Of a stretch of DNA of 22,498 nt, positions 8,869-16,812 are shown piece after piece. A model generated the notes under the pieces. That model saw only the letters and a list, made by a program, of their open reading frames with translations, made no database searches and was not told where the DNA came from. Both the position numbers and the translations under genes were made by a program. Each line of letters begins with the position of its first letter. Positions within the stretch are counted from its first letter, which is position 1. The stretch is from CAWGMT01 sp963823675. Lineage in GTDB: Bacteria > Planctomycetota > Planctomycetia > Isosphaerales > Isosphaeraceae. The DNA lies in assembly GCA_963823675.1 (NCBI GenBank), contig CAWGMT010000023.1, forward strand, positions 1-22,498, read 5' to 3'.

Positions 8869-9493
8869 GGGCCAGTTGGAGACGCTCGCTGTTGTCCCTG
8901 GGAGTCTGATCGCCCTTGAGGATCCCGGCCAATCGCGCATCCATGGCCACCATCGCCGGGTCGGAGGCGCGGAACTTGGCGAGTTCTTGCTCAGCCTCGG
9001 CCGCGCCTTTGGCGTCGTTCAGCCCTCGGCAAGCTTTGATGAGATTGTTGAGCTGAGCGCCCATAGGCCGCCGGAAGCCCGGGTTCGCGGAATTCACCGC
9101 GAGGGCCTTGCGCTGCGATTCGATGGCCTGCCGGAGCAAGTGGCGGGCCTGCTCGAACCGTTTTGCGTCCAGTTCGATCATCGCGAGTTTGTTCAATGTC
9201 CCGCCTAAGCCGGCCTGGAAAAAGGGCGACTCGGGATGGTCCCGCGCCAGCTTCCGCCAGATCAGCAGCGCCGACTCGTACGATTTCAGGGCCTCGGCGG
9301 ACTTGCCGGTCGTGCGCAGTAGGTTGCCGATGTTGAAGTGGCTGCTCGCCAGCTCCTGATGGTTCCAGGTGACGGAGGGGTTGTCGTCGGCTAGCTTCTG
9401 TCGGACTTTCCGCGCCGACTCATGCGATTTCAGCGCCTCGGCCGGCTGGCCGCTCTCGTGCAGCATGATGCCGATGTTTTCGTGGCTGCGCAC
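8600..9493 (-). CDS. TPR segment of the second kinase protein (fragment)
   Basis: This frame carries the last 48-residue repeats (QPAEALKSHESARKVRQKLA.. and KSAEALKSYESALLIWRKLA..). A less regular helical part follows (MIELDAKRFEQARHLLRQAI, AQLNNLIKACRGLNDAKGAA, EQELAKFRASDPAMVAMDAR). The sequence is convincing from about 9555 down to 8862. Beyond that the frame is open but out of register with the family, so the C-terminus is read in another frame. The repeats are TPR-type interaction modules. Part of the gene starting at 11903. Confidence 0.7.
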   Translation of the reverse strand: MRSHENIGIMLHESGQPAEALKSHESARKVRQKLADDNPSVTWNHQELASSHFNIGNLLRTTGKSAEALKSYESALLIWRKLARDHPESPFFQAGLGGTLNKLAMIELDAKRFEQARHLLRQAIESQRKALAVNSANPGFRRPMGAQLNNLIKACRGLNDAKGAAEAEQELAKFRASDPAMVAMDARLAGILKGDQTPRDNSERLQLAQRATRRHFTRPQPGSGPRRWRPSRALLSIARPSIATTLPAPPRWRARVTARTTLLPMTPPKPSSAATLANGSSPNWRSGPRPSIPARQT

Positions 9494-10200
9494 CAGGCCA
9501 TTGACGAACTCGGTGACGGAGGGGTTGTCGTCGGCCAGGTTCTGATAGATCGCGCAGCCGACTCGAGCGACTTCAGCGCCTCGGCCGGCTTGCCGGCGTC
9601 GTGGAGCACGTAGGCGATGCTGTTGTGGCTGTTCGCCAACTTACTCTGGAACCCGGTGACGGCAGGGTTATCGTCGGCCAGCTTCTGGAAGAGCGCCGCG
9701 CCCGCTCGTACGATTGCAGCCCCTCGGTCCGCTTGCCGGTCGCGAGCAGAACGAAGCCGATGTGGCCGTAGGTCGCCGCCAGTTCGCCCTGAAACAGGGT
9801 GACTGTGGGGTTGTCGTTGGCCAGCTTCCGCTCGATCGCAAGCGCCGACTCCAGCGTTTTCAAGCGCCTCGGCCGGCTTGCCGCTCTCGTACAGCAGCAT
9901 GCCTATACTATTGTGGCTCTTCGCCAGGTCGCTCTGGACCTGAGTGTCGGCGGGGTTGTCGTTGGCCAGCTTCCGCTGGATCGCAAGCGCCGACTCCTGC
10001 GCTTTCAGCGCCTCGGCCGGCTTGCCGGTCTCCCGCAGAAGGCTGGCGATGTTGCCGCGGCTGACCGCCAGGTCGCGCTGAAACTTGACGACGTTGGGAT
10101 TGTCGTCGGCCAGCTTCTGCCGGATCGACTGCGATTCCTGGAAGGCCGCCAGGGCGTCTTGCTTGTCGCCAATCTCATTTGTGAGATAGCCCAGGTCAGA
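9230..10200 (-). repeat. Tandem 144-bp repeats encoding 48-residue TPR-like units
   Basis: Seven copies can be aligned on the codons for the DNP turn (plus-strand phrase near GGGTTGTCGTCGGCCAGC), at 9237, 9381, 9525, 9668, 9811, 9956 and 10100. Successive distances are 144, 144, 143, 143, 145 and 144. The repeats are coding, not a CRISPR array: units are contiguous, diverged and in frame with TPR motifs. The odd spacings coincide with the three frame changes near 9555, 9703 and 9862. Confidence 0.85.
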
Positions 10201-10275
10201 GCTCGCTGATGCCAGCCGGGCAAGCGATTCCGCAGTCGTCGCCTGGTCCGCCTGGAGGCGATCGCGCAGCGCCGG
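9430..10275 (-). CDS. TPR array of the second kinase protein (read in two frames)
   Basis: Tandem units of the form KPAEALK..ESALAI..KLA.DNP..T..Q..LA.SH..IG.LL...G repeat every 48 residues. From 10275 to about 9862 they run in one frame, from 9862 to 9703 in a second (KTLESALAIERKLANDNPTV), then from 9703 to 9555 in the first again. The block begins with ALRDRLQADQATTAESLARL, the typical link between the kinase/TM part and the TPR array in planctomycete proteins. The spacing of the repeats itself shows where single bases were gained or lost. Part of the gene starting at 11903. Confidence 0.7.
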   Translation of the reverse strand, partial: PALRDRLQADQATTAESLARLASASSDLGYLTNEIGDKQDALAAFQESQSIRQKLADDNPNVVKFQRDLAVSRGNIASLLRETGKPAEALKAQESALAIQRKLANDNPADTQVQSDLAKSHNSIGMLLYESGKPAEALENAGVGACDRAEAGQRQPHSHPVSGRTGGDLRPHRLRSARDRQADRGAAIVRAGAALFQKLADDNPAVTGFQSKLANSHNSIAYVLHDAGKPAEALKSLESAARSIRTWPTTTPPSPSSSMAWCAATKTSASCCTRAASRPRR

Positions 10276-11903
10276 AAGAATGCCAGCGGCTCCTTCAGCA
10301 GGCGCTTGCGAAGGGCTTCCAGTGCTGGATTCTTCTTCAACTCCGGCTCGTTGGCCACCACGTCGCCGAACTGCTTCACCGCCGCGATCGCCTGCGCCTC
10401 GCGATCCTCGGCGCGGCGCCGCTGCACTTCCAAGTCGGTATTCACCTTGGTCACTTCGCTGTTCTTGCGACCGATCGCGCTGGCATGTGCCGACCGTTCC
10501 GACGCGAAAACGGCGAACGAGGCCACGGCTACCAAAAGCACCGCCGCGGCACTGGTGACCAGGGTACGATGTTTGCGGCCCCACCGCGTCAACCGCACCG
10601 TGAGCGGGTCGCGATACACCGACACGGGCTCGTCGATCAGCCAGCGCCGCACCTCGTCGGCCAATGCCGATGCGCTGGCATACCGGTCGTGGCGATTGAG
10701 TGACAGGGCCTTGGCGCAGATGGCATCGAGTGCGGCGGGGACGGTCAGGTCCACCTCGCGAGCACGGGGAATGCGGCCCGCTGAGACGTTTTGATAGATC
10801 TCTTCCAGCGTCGTACCTTGCGCGGGAGGACGATTGGCGAGGATCTCGTAGAGGATCGCACCAAGGCCATAAAGATCCGTGCGAGTGTCGATCTGATCGT
10901 TGTTCATCGCGACCTGCTCGGGGGCCATGTAAGCCGGCGTGCCCACGCGGCCATGCGTCTTGTCGCTCTCGACGCCATCGGTGACTTCGATCGGGTCGGC
11001 ATCGACCGTCGAATGCGGGCCGAGCGCTTCCGCGAGGAGCTTCGCCAGTCCCCAGTCGAGGACGATCACCTCGCCGTGATCCCCCAGTACGACGTTTTCG
11101 GGCTTCAAATCGCGGTGGATCACGTTTCGTGAATGCGCGTAGCCGATTGCCTCACAGATCTTCAGAAACGGCTCTAGTAGCCGGCGCTGCCAGTCCAGCC
11201 GGGAGGCGGGCTTGCCGGCGCGGTCGCGATGAAACTCGGCAATCTCCTGGCCCAGCGTCCGCCCTTCGACAAATCGCATGGTGTAGAACGGATGGTCGTC
11301 CTCTTTGCCGCGGGCGAGCTCATATACGGGAACGATGTTGGGATGTTCCAGTTGCCCGGTCACCTGCGCTTCCTTCAAGAACCGGCGGAGAGTGCGGACG
11401 TCGGCGGTCCGGTCGAGGCGGACTTCCTTCAGGGCGACCTTGCGGTTGAGGTCGGTATCGTGCGCCAGCCAAACCCGGCCTAGCCCCCCTTCGCCATGGA
11501 CGCGACTGAGCGTGTAGCGGATCGACGTGTGCCGCGAACCCTTGTCGGGGATCAAGCTGGCCAGCACATGTCCGGTGGCCGGCGCCAGCTCGTCAACCGA
11601 TTGGCGGACCACCGGCTCGTTGATCGTTCTGAGGATCTCGCGCACGGAGGAATCGGCCGCGGCGGCGAGCGAGGCGTGGACGTCTCCGCGGTGCTTCTTG
11701 AGCTTGCGCTGGAGATTGTGGGTGATTTCCTGGCGGTCATCCGGCGCGATCCAGCCGCGTTCCAGAAGGAGCTCGTCCATTGGCCGTCCCATGGTCAACG
11801 CCCAGACGGCGCAGGCCTCGGCGAACTGGGCCTGTTCGAGGATGTCAAGCTGGAGCGCGATGACGGCAAAGAGCAGGTTGCGGTCGGTTTCGGATGGGGC
11901 CAT
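10005..11903 (-). CDS. Ser/Thr protein kinase with DWG motif, N-terminal part of a kinase-TPR protein
   Basis: This is the intact kinase part of a second planctomycete receptor-like kinase. I start at ATG 11903 (MAPSETDRNLLFAVIALQLD). Residues 1-110 form a conserved N-terminal helical region seen in this family (LDILEQAQFAEACAVWAL). The kinase has the glycine loop HGEGGLGRVW (about 136-144), K159 in VALKEV, D265 in HRDLKPEN, the magnesium motif as DWG rather than DFG (D283, VLDWGLAKL) and AYMAPEQV (about 324-331). One membrane segment follows near 448-467 (TSAAAVLLVAVASFAVFA), then a coiled-coil-like stretch and the TPR array. Conserved reading leaves this frame near 10275, although it stays open to 10005. 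DWG is common among planctomycete kinases, so catalysis is still expected. Confidence 0.9.
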   Translation of the reverse strand: MAPSETDRNLLFAVIALQLDILEQAQFAEACAVWALTMGRPMDELLLERGWIAPDDRQEITHNLQRKLKKHRGDVHASLAAAADSSVREILRTINEPVVRQSVDELAPATGHVLASLIPDKGSRHTSIRYTLSRVHGEGGLGRVWLAHDTDLNRKVALKEVRLDRTADVRTLRRFLKEAQVTGQLEHPNIVPVYELARGKEDDHPFYTMRFVEGRTLGQEIAEFHRDRAGKPASRLDWQRRLLEPFLKICEAIGYAHSRNVIHRDLKPENVVLGDHGEVIVLDWGLAKLLAEALGPHSTVDADPIEVTDGVESDKTHGRVGTPAYMAPEQVAMNNDQIDTRTDLYGLGAILYEILANRPPAQGTTLEEIYQNVSAGRIPRAREVDLTVPAALDAICAKALSLNRHDRYASASALADEVRRWLIDEPVSVYRDPLTVRLTRWGRKHRTLVTSAAAVLLVAVASFAVFASERSAHASAIGRKNSEVTKVNTDLEVQRRRAEDREAQAIAAVKQFGDVVANEPELKKNPALEALRKRLLKEPLAFFRRCAIASRRTRRRLRNRLPGWHQRALTWAISQMRLATSKTPWRPSRNRSRSGRSWPTTIPTSSSFSATWRSAAATSPAFCGRPASRPRR

Positions 11904-12864
11904 GGCGGGGCCTTCTCGGTGAAAGATCCGAACGTCTGTGAGCGCGAAATCCGTAAAGGTGTGCGATCTTCCGCAGCGTCTCATTTTGGCAAATGCGCCT
12001 CGATCGCGGAACAGGCCGGGACCGCGGGAGCTCAGAAGGTTCTCGGTCCCAACGGCGATGCCCTTCCTTTTCTGTTCGACGGGTCATGGTTGCAAGCGGC
12101 TCACGAAACGCGCGAATCGGTCCCGATCGCCGAATGTGCTCAGAATTCTCGGATTCCGCGCAGAGCAGCGTCGGCAGAGGTTCGCTTTGTCCGTGGCGCG
12201 CAGGGAATCAGCCGCTCTGGGCCCGAATTGGGTTCCGATCGGGACTTAGTGCCGCTTACGTTGCTGGGCATCCGCCCAGGCTCGGCACGCGGCGCAGGCC
12301 GAGACCCTGGGCGACTTCTCGGAGTCGCTGCCGACTGGCTGCGAAGAAGCGACCCAACAGACGGCCCTTGCTCAGTTTTTCCAGCCGTGCGGATGACCGA
12401 AGTCAATATTGCACTGCATGTCCTAGCCTTTGTAGCCTTTGAGGGCGAGCCGCCCGGCGAGCCAATCTCCCAGGGGGCTCGGACGGAGCCTCGCCCTCCC
12501 AGGATCACGGAAGCCCATTCCGGACGTGAGGCCCATCAGAGGGCTGGTTCGGAGCTCGGGGTTTATGACTCAGTCGGGTCGGGAGATGGCCTGGACGATC
12601 GTCTCGAGCGCGCAGACCTGATCGATTTCGACGGGGTGGAGCGGCACGGGGATCTTATGAATGGGACGCGCGAAATCGACGAGAATGCGCGAACGAAGCC
12701 AATTTCGATGAAACCATGGGCATCGTGGAGGCACAAGTATGGCATGTATGTGCCGAGTACCGTGGCCTGGGATGCACGACGGGATGCTCCTTTCAACTGC
12801 CCAGACGGCGTGGAGAATCACGACGATGAGAGGATAGGCCACTGCCCCATCTGGTGGCTCCTTG
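11904..12864. other. 961-bp gap with no supported gene
   Basis: This lies between the start of the second kinase and the end of the hydrolase. Long openings exist on both strands (plus 11496-12875, minus 12140-12508), but they are the stop-poor shadows expected of GC-rich DNA, without recognisable domains. The stretch holds a hairpin at 12264-12279 (CTGGGC/GCCCAG, 4-base loop) and an imperfect palindrome at 12441-12498. The kinase promoter should lie just right of 11903; I see no clear consensus there. Confidence 0.55.
12441..12498. repeat. Imperfect inverted repeat, REP-like palindrome
   Basis: Arms 12441-12463 and 12476-12498 (23 bases each) match at 17 of 23 positions when one is reversed and complemented, around a 12-base loop. 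The outer nine bases (GAGGGCGAG / CTCGCCCTC) and inner five (GAGCC / GGCTC) pair perfectly. It lies in non-coding DNA. From memory, similar GAGGGCGAG..GAGCC palindromes recur in planctomycete genomes; I could not check copy number here. Confidence 0.6.
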
Positions 12865-13780
12865 TCATTTCTTGAGGTGCCCATCGAACCAATCGGCGAT
12901 GGTCGGCATGTCTTTCGACTGGTCGGGCCAGCCGTGGGCAGCCCCCTTCTTGACCACGAGCTTGGTCTCGACGCCGGCGGCCTTCAGCTTGTCGAGGAAC
13001 AGCTCAGCCTGCTGGATCGGGACCAGATGATCGGCGTCGCCGTGAATGATCAGTGTCGGCGGATCGTCGGGCGAAGCGTGATAAGCCGGGCTGATCTGGC
13101 GCCCCTTCTCCATGATCTTGCCGACGTCAGTGACCGGCACAAAGCTCGGGCGCGGGGTCGAGCTCATGAAAGTCGAAAGCGCCCTTGAAGTAGGCCAGCG
13201 TGCCGCAGCCCAGAGCGATCTCACCAGGCTTGCCATAGTTGAGGAAATCGGTCGGCGGATAGAAACAGGCGACCGCCTGAACCCGGCTCGACACCTTGTC
13301 AACGGGGTCCGCGGCCTTCGGATTGCCCGTGTCGCCGGCTGTCCCCTGCATCAGCGAGAGGTGCCCGCCCGCCGATCCGCCCGTGATGCCGATGCGGTCG
13401 GGGTCGATCTGAAAGTCCTTGGCATGATACCGGATGTAGCGGACCGACCGGTTCATGTCCTGGAGGATCTCCGGAATCGTGAACTTGGGCTGGCTGCCAT
13501 GCACGACCGCGAAGATGGTGTAGCCGCGGCCCAGCAGCTCATTGACGGCCCCCGGATTGATCGAGTCGTGCCCCGAGAACCAGCCTCCACTGATCACCCA
13601 GATGATTGCGGCGCCGTTGGGATGGCTCCTGGGCGTCAAGACGTCCATCGTCAAGGCCGTGCCATATTTGCGGCCGTACACCACGTCAACCTTGCGGTCG
13701 AAAGGCGGATTGTCATCGCTGCGCCCGGGAATCGGCAGCATCACGACCAGGAAAGCGGCAAAGAGCATGTTGCGAAACAT
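12865..13780 (-). CDS. Secreted alpha/beta hydrolase (BD-FAE / dienelactone hydrolase-like), one frame change
   Basis: This is a serine hydrolase of the alpha/beta fold, probably a carbohydrate or lipid esterase acting outside the cytoplasm. The N-terminus MFRNMLFAAFLVVMLPIPGR is a signal peptide with cleavage probably before DDNPP. Visible motifs: AIIWVISGGWFSGHDS in the oxyanion-hole position (ISGGW where HGGGW is usual), nucleophile GGSAGG, acid in HGDADHLVP and catalytic histidine in GAAHGWPD, ending WFDGHLKK. The conserved reading changes frame near 13150, between AFDFHELDP and PSFVPVTDVGK; without correction the protein lacks its acid and histidine. I prefer the ATG at 13780 over 13786 on ribosome-site spacing. 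Close homologues in planctomycetes often sit near sulfatases, as here; the substrate is unknown. Confidence 0.8.
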
Positions 13781-14083
13781 AAACATCGACTCCGTGGAGA
13801 TTGCACGCGGCACGCAGCCGGCAGGCCCTGGCGCGTCCGCCGTGCATGCTAGAAAGCCAGGGACCAGGCGCCGCGCCGAATCAGTCCGAATGTTCGATCG
13901 AGTCACGAATAACCTATCCTATACGGCCGGAACCCGCCCGTCACGATCGCCGCTTAAGGCTTTGCCAACCGCTTTCTCGTTCCCCGTCCCGTAAACATCG
14001 TGAGTCCCTCGCCTCGAGAATCCGCATGTCCGTAGGAATTAGTGGGACAATTTTCGGAACGAATGACGCGCAATTTCTAGTAG
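13781..14083. other. Divergent gap, hydrolase to truncated sulfatase
   Basis: About 300 bases separate the hydrolase start from the first readable sulfatase codon. I looked for the missing sulfatase N-terminus (the DTVRAD-type metal site and the nucleophile region) in all plus-strand frames and found none. The last 50 bases before the TAG at 14081-14083 are noticeably richer in A and T than the rest of the window, which may mark a junction. Confidence 0.45.
13790..13793 (-). promoter_or_regulatory. Ribosome-binding site deciding the hydrolase start
   Basis: GGAG on the minus strand lies 3 bases from the ATG at 13786 but 9 bases from the in-frame ATG at 13780. The second spacing is normal, so translation probably starts at 13780. 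Confidence 0.5.
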
Positions 14084-15234
14084 CTCGGACGGCTCGAGAC
14101 GAAGTGGCCGACGCTTGCCGAATTCCTGCGCGAGAGGGGCTACAACACCGCCGGGTTCGTGGCCAACCAGTTCTTCTGCGGCCACGAAACCGGTCTGTCT
14201 CGGGGTTTCGACACCTACCTCGATTATCCCGTTACGGCCCTCGACGTCCTGCGCAGCTCGACCCTGGGCTGGTTTCTCGTGCAAGGCACTTTCCGCGTCG
14301 GCGACGAGCTGCGCTGGATTCTGGCGCCCGATGCCGCGCCCGGCCTTTGCCTGGACTTCCCCCGGAAAGACGCTTCAGCCGTCAATCGCGAGTTTCTCGG
14401 CTGGCTTGCCGACAACGACCAGGGCGCCTTCTTCGCGTTCCTCAATTACTTCGATGCCCACGATCCCTATCTGACGCCTCCCGGCGCCGTCCGCCATTTC
14501 GGGACTGCTGTGAAGACGCACGCAGATTCTACCGTCCTGCGGGATTGGCAAAAGATCGCCCGCGAATCACCCGATTCCAAGTCCGTAGCGCTCGCGCGGG
14601 ATGCGTACGACGACTGCATCGCGTCGCTGGACCATGCGCTGGGTGAGCTGATCGGTGAATTGCGCCGGAGGGGTAAGCTCGACAGCACGCTGTTGATCAT
14701 CGCGGCCGATCACGGGGAACAATTCGGCGAGCACGGCAAGTTTCGCCATGGCGCAAGCCTGTACGAGCCCGAGATTCACGTCCCGCTCCTGGTGCGCTGA
14801 TCCTGCGCGCCGTGCCTCGCGGAGTCGTCATCGCCGAGCCGGTCAGCCTGCGCGACGTGCCGAGCACGATCGTCGATCTGCTGGGATGGAAGAGCGAGTC
14901 GCCCTTCCCGGGCTCATCGCTCACACGCTGCTGGGAACGCTCGCCGGCCGATGCCGCGTGCTCGAGCCCGCCTCCTCGCAGCGAGCTGAGCTTGCCGATC
15001 GAAGCGACGCCCGATCCCTGCCGATCTTCGGACGACGACGGGCCCATGGCGGCGATCCGATACGAAGGCCATGTCTACATCCGTCATGCCGCCGGAGTCG
15101 AGGAACTCTACGACCTCGACCTCGACCCCACCGAATCGCGCAACCTGAGCCAAAGCCAGGACTCGCAAGGGCTGCTACGGCGCTGCCGCCGAATCTTCGA
15201 CCAGCCTTTCGACACGGGGCCATTCTCCCGGTAA
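14084..15234 (+). pseudogene. Sulfatase lacking its N-terminal catalytic region
   Basis: The readable protein begins at TLAEFLRERGYNTAGFVANQ and continues through GLSRGFDTYLDY, FLNYFDAHDPYLTPPG, STLLIIAADHGEQFGEHGKF and GASLYEPEIHVPLLVR. After a frame change near 14798 it reads RGVVIAEPVSLRDVPSTIVD, EELYDLDLDPTESRNL and a stop at 15234. These are the middle and C-terminal landmarks of the arylsulfatase / alkaline-phosphatase superfamily, including the ADHG metal ligands. The roughly 100 N-terminal residues that normally carry two metal-binding aspartates and the formylglycine or equivalent nucleophile are absent: an in-frame TAG stands at 14081 and nothing upstream resembles them. As written the product cannot be an active sulfatase. 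A deletion in the genome or an assembly join are both possible. Confidence 0.75.
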
Positions 15235-15276
15235 AACGGTGTGAAGGATCGCACGGCGCCGTTCATTCTCTCGTCT

Positions 15277-15286
15277 GGGGAGGGGG
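15277..15286 (+). promoter_or_regulatory. Purine-rich ribosome-binding site for the isomerase
   Basis: GGGGAGGGGG ends 7 bases before the ATG at 15294. It supports that upstream start over the internal ATG at 15484 and therefore the presence of a leader peptide. Confidence 0.6.
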
Positions 15287-15293
15287 TCTTCGC

Positions 15294-16350
15294 ATGCAAT
15301 CGATCGCTACCGGAAAACGGGATCAAGCCGCGTCGCTGCTCAACCGCCGGGCCGCACTGCGCTCGACGCTGACGGCTGCCGCTCTTGGCGCCTTCGGTCG
15401 CCGCGGGCATCCAACCCGCGCGAGCCGATCCTCAAGCTGACCGACCGGCCGACCCGCGCCGAGCCTCGCCCAAACCGTATCGCATGAAGAAATCGATCAA
15501 TCTCTGGGCCTTCCCGTATCCTTCGCGGATGACGCTGCGCGAATGCCTTCAACTGGCCAAGGACGCCGGTTTCGACGGCATCGAGCTGAACTACGATCTC
15601 GACAACGACCTGTCCCCCAGAGCGCAAAACGGGCATTACCGCTCGATTCGCAAGCTGGCCGAAGCGATCGGCATCGCGATCAGCGGTGTGTGTTCGTTCC
15701 TCTACTGGCCCTACTCGCTGACCGACAACGACCCAGCGCGACGCGCTCGAGGCCTCGAGCTGGCGCGGCTCATGATCGACGCCGCCCACGAAATCGGCAC
15801 CGAGAACCTGCTGACCATCGCGGGCTCGACCTACATTCCCTGGCTGCCGGAACGCGAGCCCGTGCCCATCGACGTTTGCGACCGCCGCGCCCGCGAGGCG
15901 ATCGGTCAACTGGTACCCTTGGCCGAAAAACGCGGGGTCTACCTGAACATCGAGAACATCGTCTTCAATGGCTACCTGACCACGCCCGCCGAGATGAACG
16001 CGTTTGTCGACAGCTTCGGCAGCAAGCACGTGCAGGTTCATTTCGATACGGGCAATGTCATGCTGTTCCAGTTTCCCGAGCACTGGGCCCCTATTCTTGG
16101 GCGCCGGATCAAGAACGTTCACTTCAAGGAGTTTTCCAAGAAGGGGACCGACCACACCCTCGAGTCATTCCGCACCCTGCTGGACGGGACCACCAACTGG
16201 CCGGCCGTGATGGAGGCGCTCGAGGGCGCTGGCTATGAGGGCTACGTCACGTTTGAATACTTCCACCCGTTCCTTCACTATCCCGAAGCGCTGATCGAGC
16301 AGAGCTCGGACGCGCTCGACCGAATTCTGGGCCGCAAACTCGCAAGATGA
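15294..16350 (+). CDS. Sugar phosphate isomerase/epimerase (xylose isomerase-like TIM barrel) with Tat-like leader
   Basis: The mature part, from MKKSINLWAFPYP at 15484, is an intact AP-endonuclease-2-type TIM barrel: LQLAKDAGFDGIELNYDLDN, GICSFLYWP-like strand (ISGVCSFLYWP), ENLLTIAGSTYIPW, VYLNIENIVFNG, VQVHFDTGNVMLF, IKNVHFKEFS and GYVTFEYFHPF. The E, D, H and E residues in NIEN, HFDTGN, VHFKE and TFEYF are the likely metal ligands. The family isomerises or epimerises ketoses and related sugars. The upstream start at 15294 adds LLNRRAALRSTLTAAALGAF, a twin-arginine leader. One frame change near 15385-15395 separates leader from barrel. It follows the sulfatase by 59 bases, so the two are probably co-transcribed. 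Substrate unknown; export is inferred from the leader. Confidence 0.85.
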
Positions 16351-16372
16351 GCCCCGACTGGGTCGAACAGGA

Positions 16373-16622
16373 CGTAGCCTTGTGGCGTCAGCCCCAGGTC
16401 ATTGCCGAACCGCATCACCGCCTCGCGCTCCGCGGTGTGGTATTCGCCCAAGCCCGCAGACGGGGGCGACATCGTCGTGCCTTGACGCGGCCACTCGCAA
16501 ACCAGCGAGTGGTTGGCCTTGGGCCCGCCAGCGCGTCGCCCCTTCGGGGCTTGATCCCAACAGATCAACGGGGCCGGTGTTGACCGCATCTGAAGACCTG
16601 GGGCTTACGCCGCCAGGCTACG
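16373..16622. repeat. Inverted repeat pair, 28-base arms, 25/28 identical
   Basis: Arm 16373-16400, reversed and complemented, matches arm 16595-16622 at 25 of 28 positions, starting GACCTGGGGCT and ending AGGCTACG. The arms are 194 bases apart and enclose two smaller hairpins. The arm core (GGGCTTACGCC..) resembles, from memory, a family of interspersed palindromes in planctomycetes; copy number in this genome was not checked. Confidence 0.65.
16491..16512. repeat. Perfect hairpin, 8-bp stem
   Basis: CCACTCGC and GCGAGTGG flank a 6-base loop (AAACCA). It lies between convergent genes. There is no T tract, so it is not a classical intrinsic terminator, and a REP-like element fits better. Confidence 0.6.
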
Positions 16623-16719
16623 ATCTGCCGCCGCATTCGCGGCTTCCACCCGGCGTTCTTCCACCGTTGCCAGTCGTCGCCGGGGCGCAACAGATCCACC
16701 CCATCACCCCGCAGACAGG

Positions 16720-16735
16720 CCAGGGAGTGCCCTGG
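16720..16735. repeat. Perfect hairpin, 6-bp stem
   Basis: CCAGGG and CCCTGG flank the 4-base loop AGTG, 78 bases past the oxidoreductase stop on the minus strand. It could stabilise the 3' end of that transcript. Confidence 0.45.
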
Positions 16736-16812
16736 GCTGGTATGTCCCTGGCCCGTAGGAGCGAGATTCAAGAATCGCACCTTCAAGATGGGTATGCAGG
16801 CTCAAACGGCCC

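Larger units (their letters stand above)
16351..16812. other. Convergent gap packed with palindromes
   Basis: Between the isomerase stop and the oxidoreductase stop there are 462 bases with no supported gene, but with several symmetric elements: an inverted pair at 16373-16400 / 16595-16622, hairpins at 16491-16512, 16538-16550 and 16720-16735. Short openings on both strands translate the inverted pair as DLGLTP.GY. Because the same phrase appears on both strands, I read it as a repeat and not as protein. The region may also serve as a two-way terminator. Confidence 0.6.

Noticed and set aside
9230..10200. Regular repeats that could suggest a CRISPR array
   Set aside because: The units are 144 bp, contiguous, diverged and code for TPR-like helices. 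There are no identical repeats with unique spacers and no cas genes.
11496..12875. 459-codon opening on the plus strand
   Set aside because: Its first third is antisense to the conserved second kinase, the rest crosses a palindrome-containing gap, and no domain or ribosome site is visible. It is a stop-poor shadow in GC-rich DNA.
14748..15440. 230-codon opening on the plus strand across the sulfatase end and isomerase leader
   Set aside because: Only its last part, from the ATG at 15294, is meaningful as the Tat leader of the isomerase. The rest is out of frame with the sulfatase.
16278..16589. Minus-strand opening with AEREAVMRFGNDLGLTPQGY, reminiscent of a phage terminase small subunit
   Set aside because: The DLGLTP.GY phrase is encoded by one arm of an inverted repeat and reappears on the opposite strand at the other arm. 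It also overlaps the isomerase end. A repeat explains it better.
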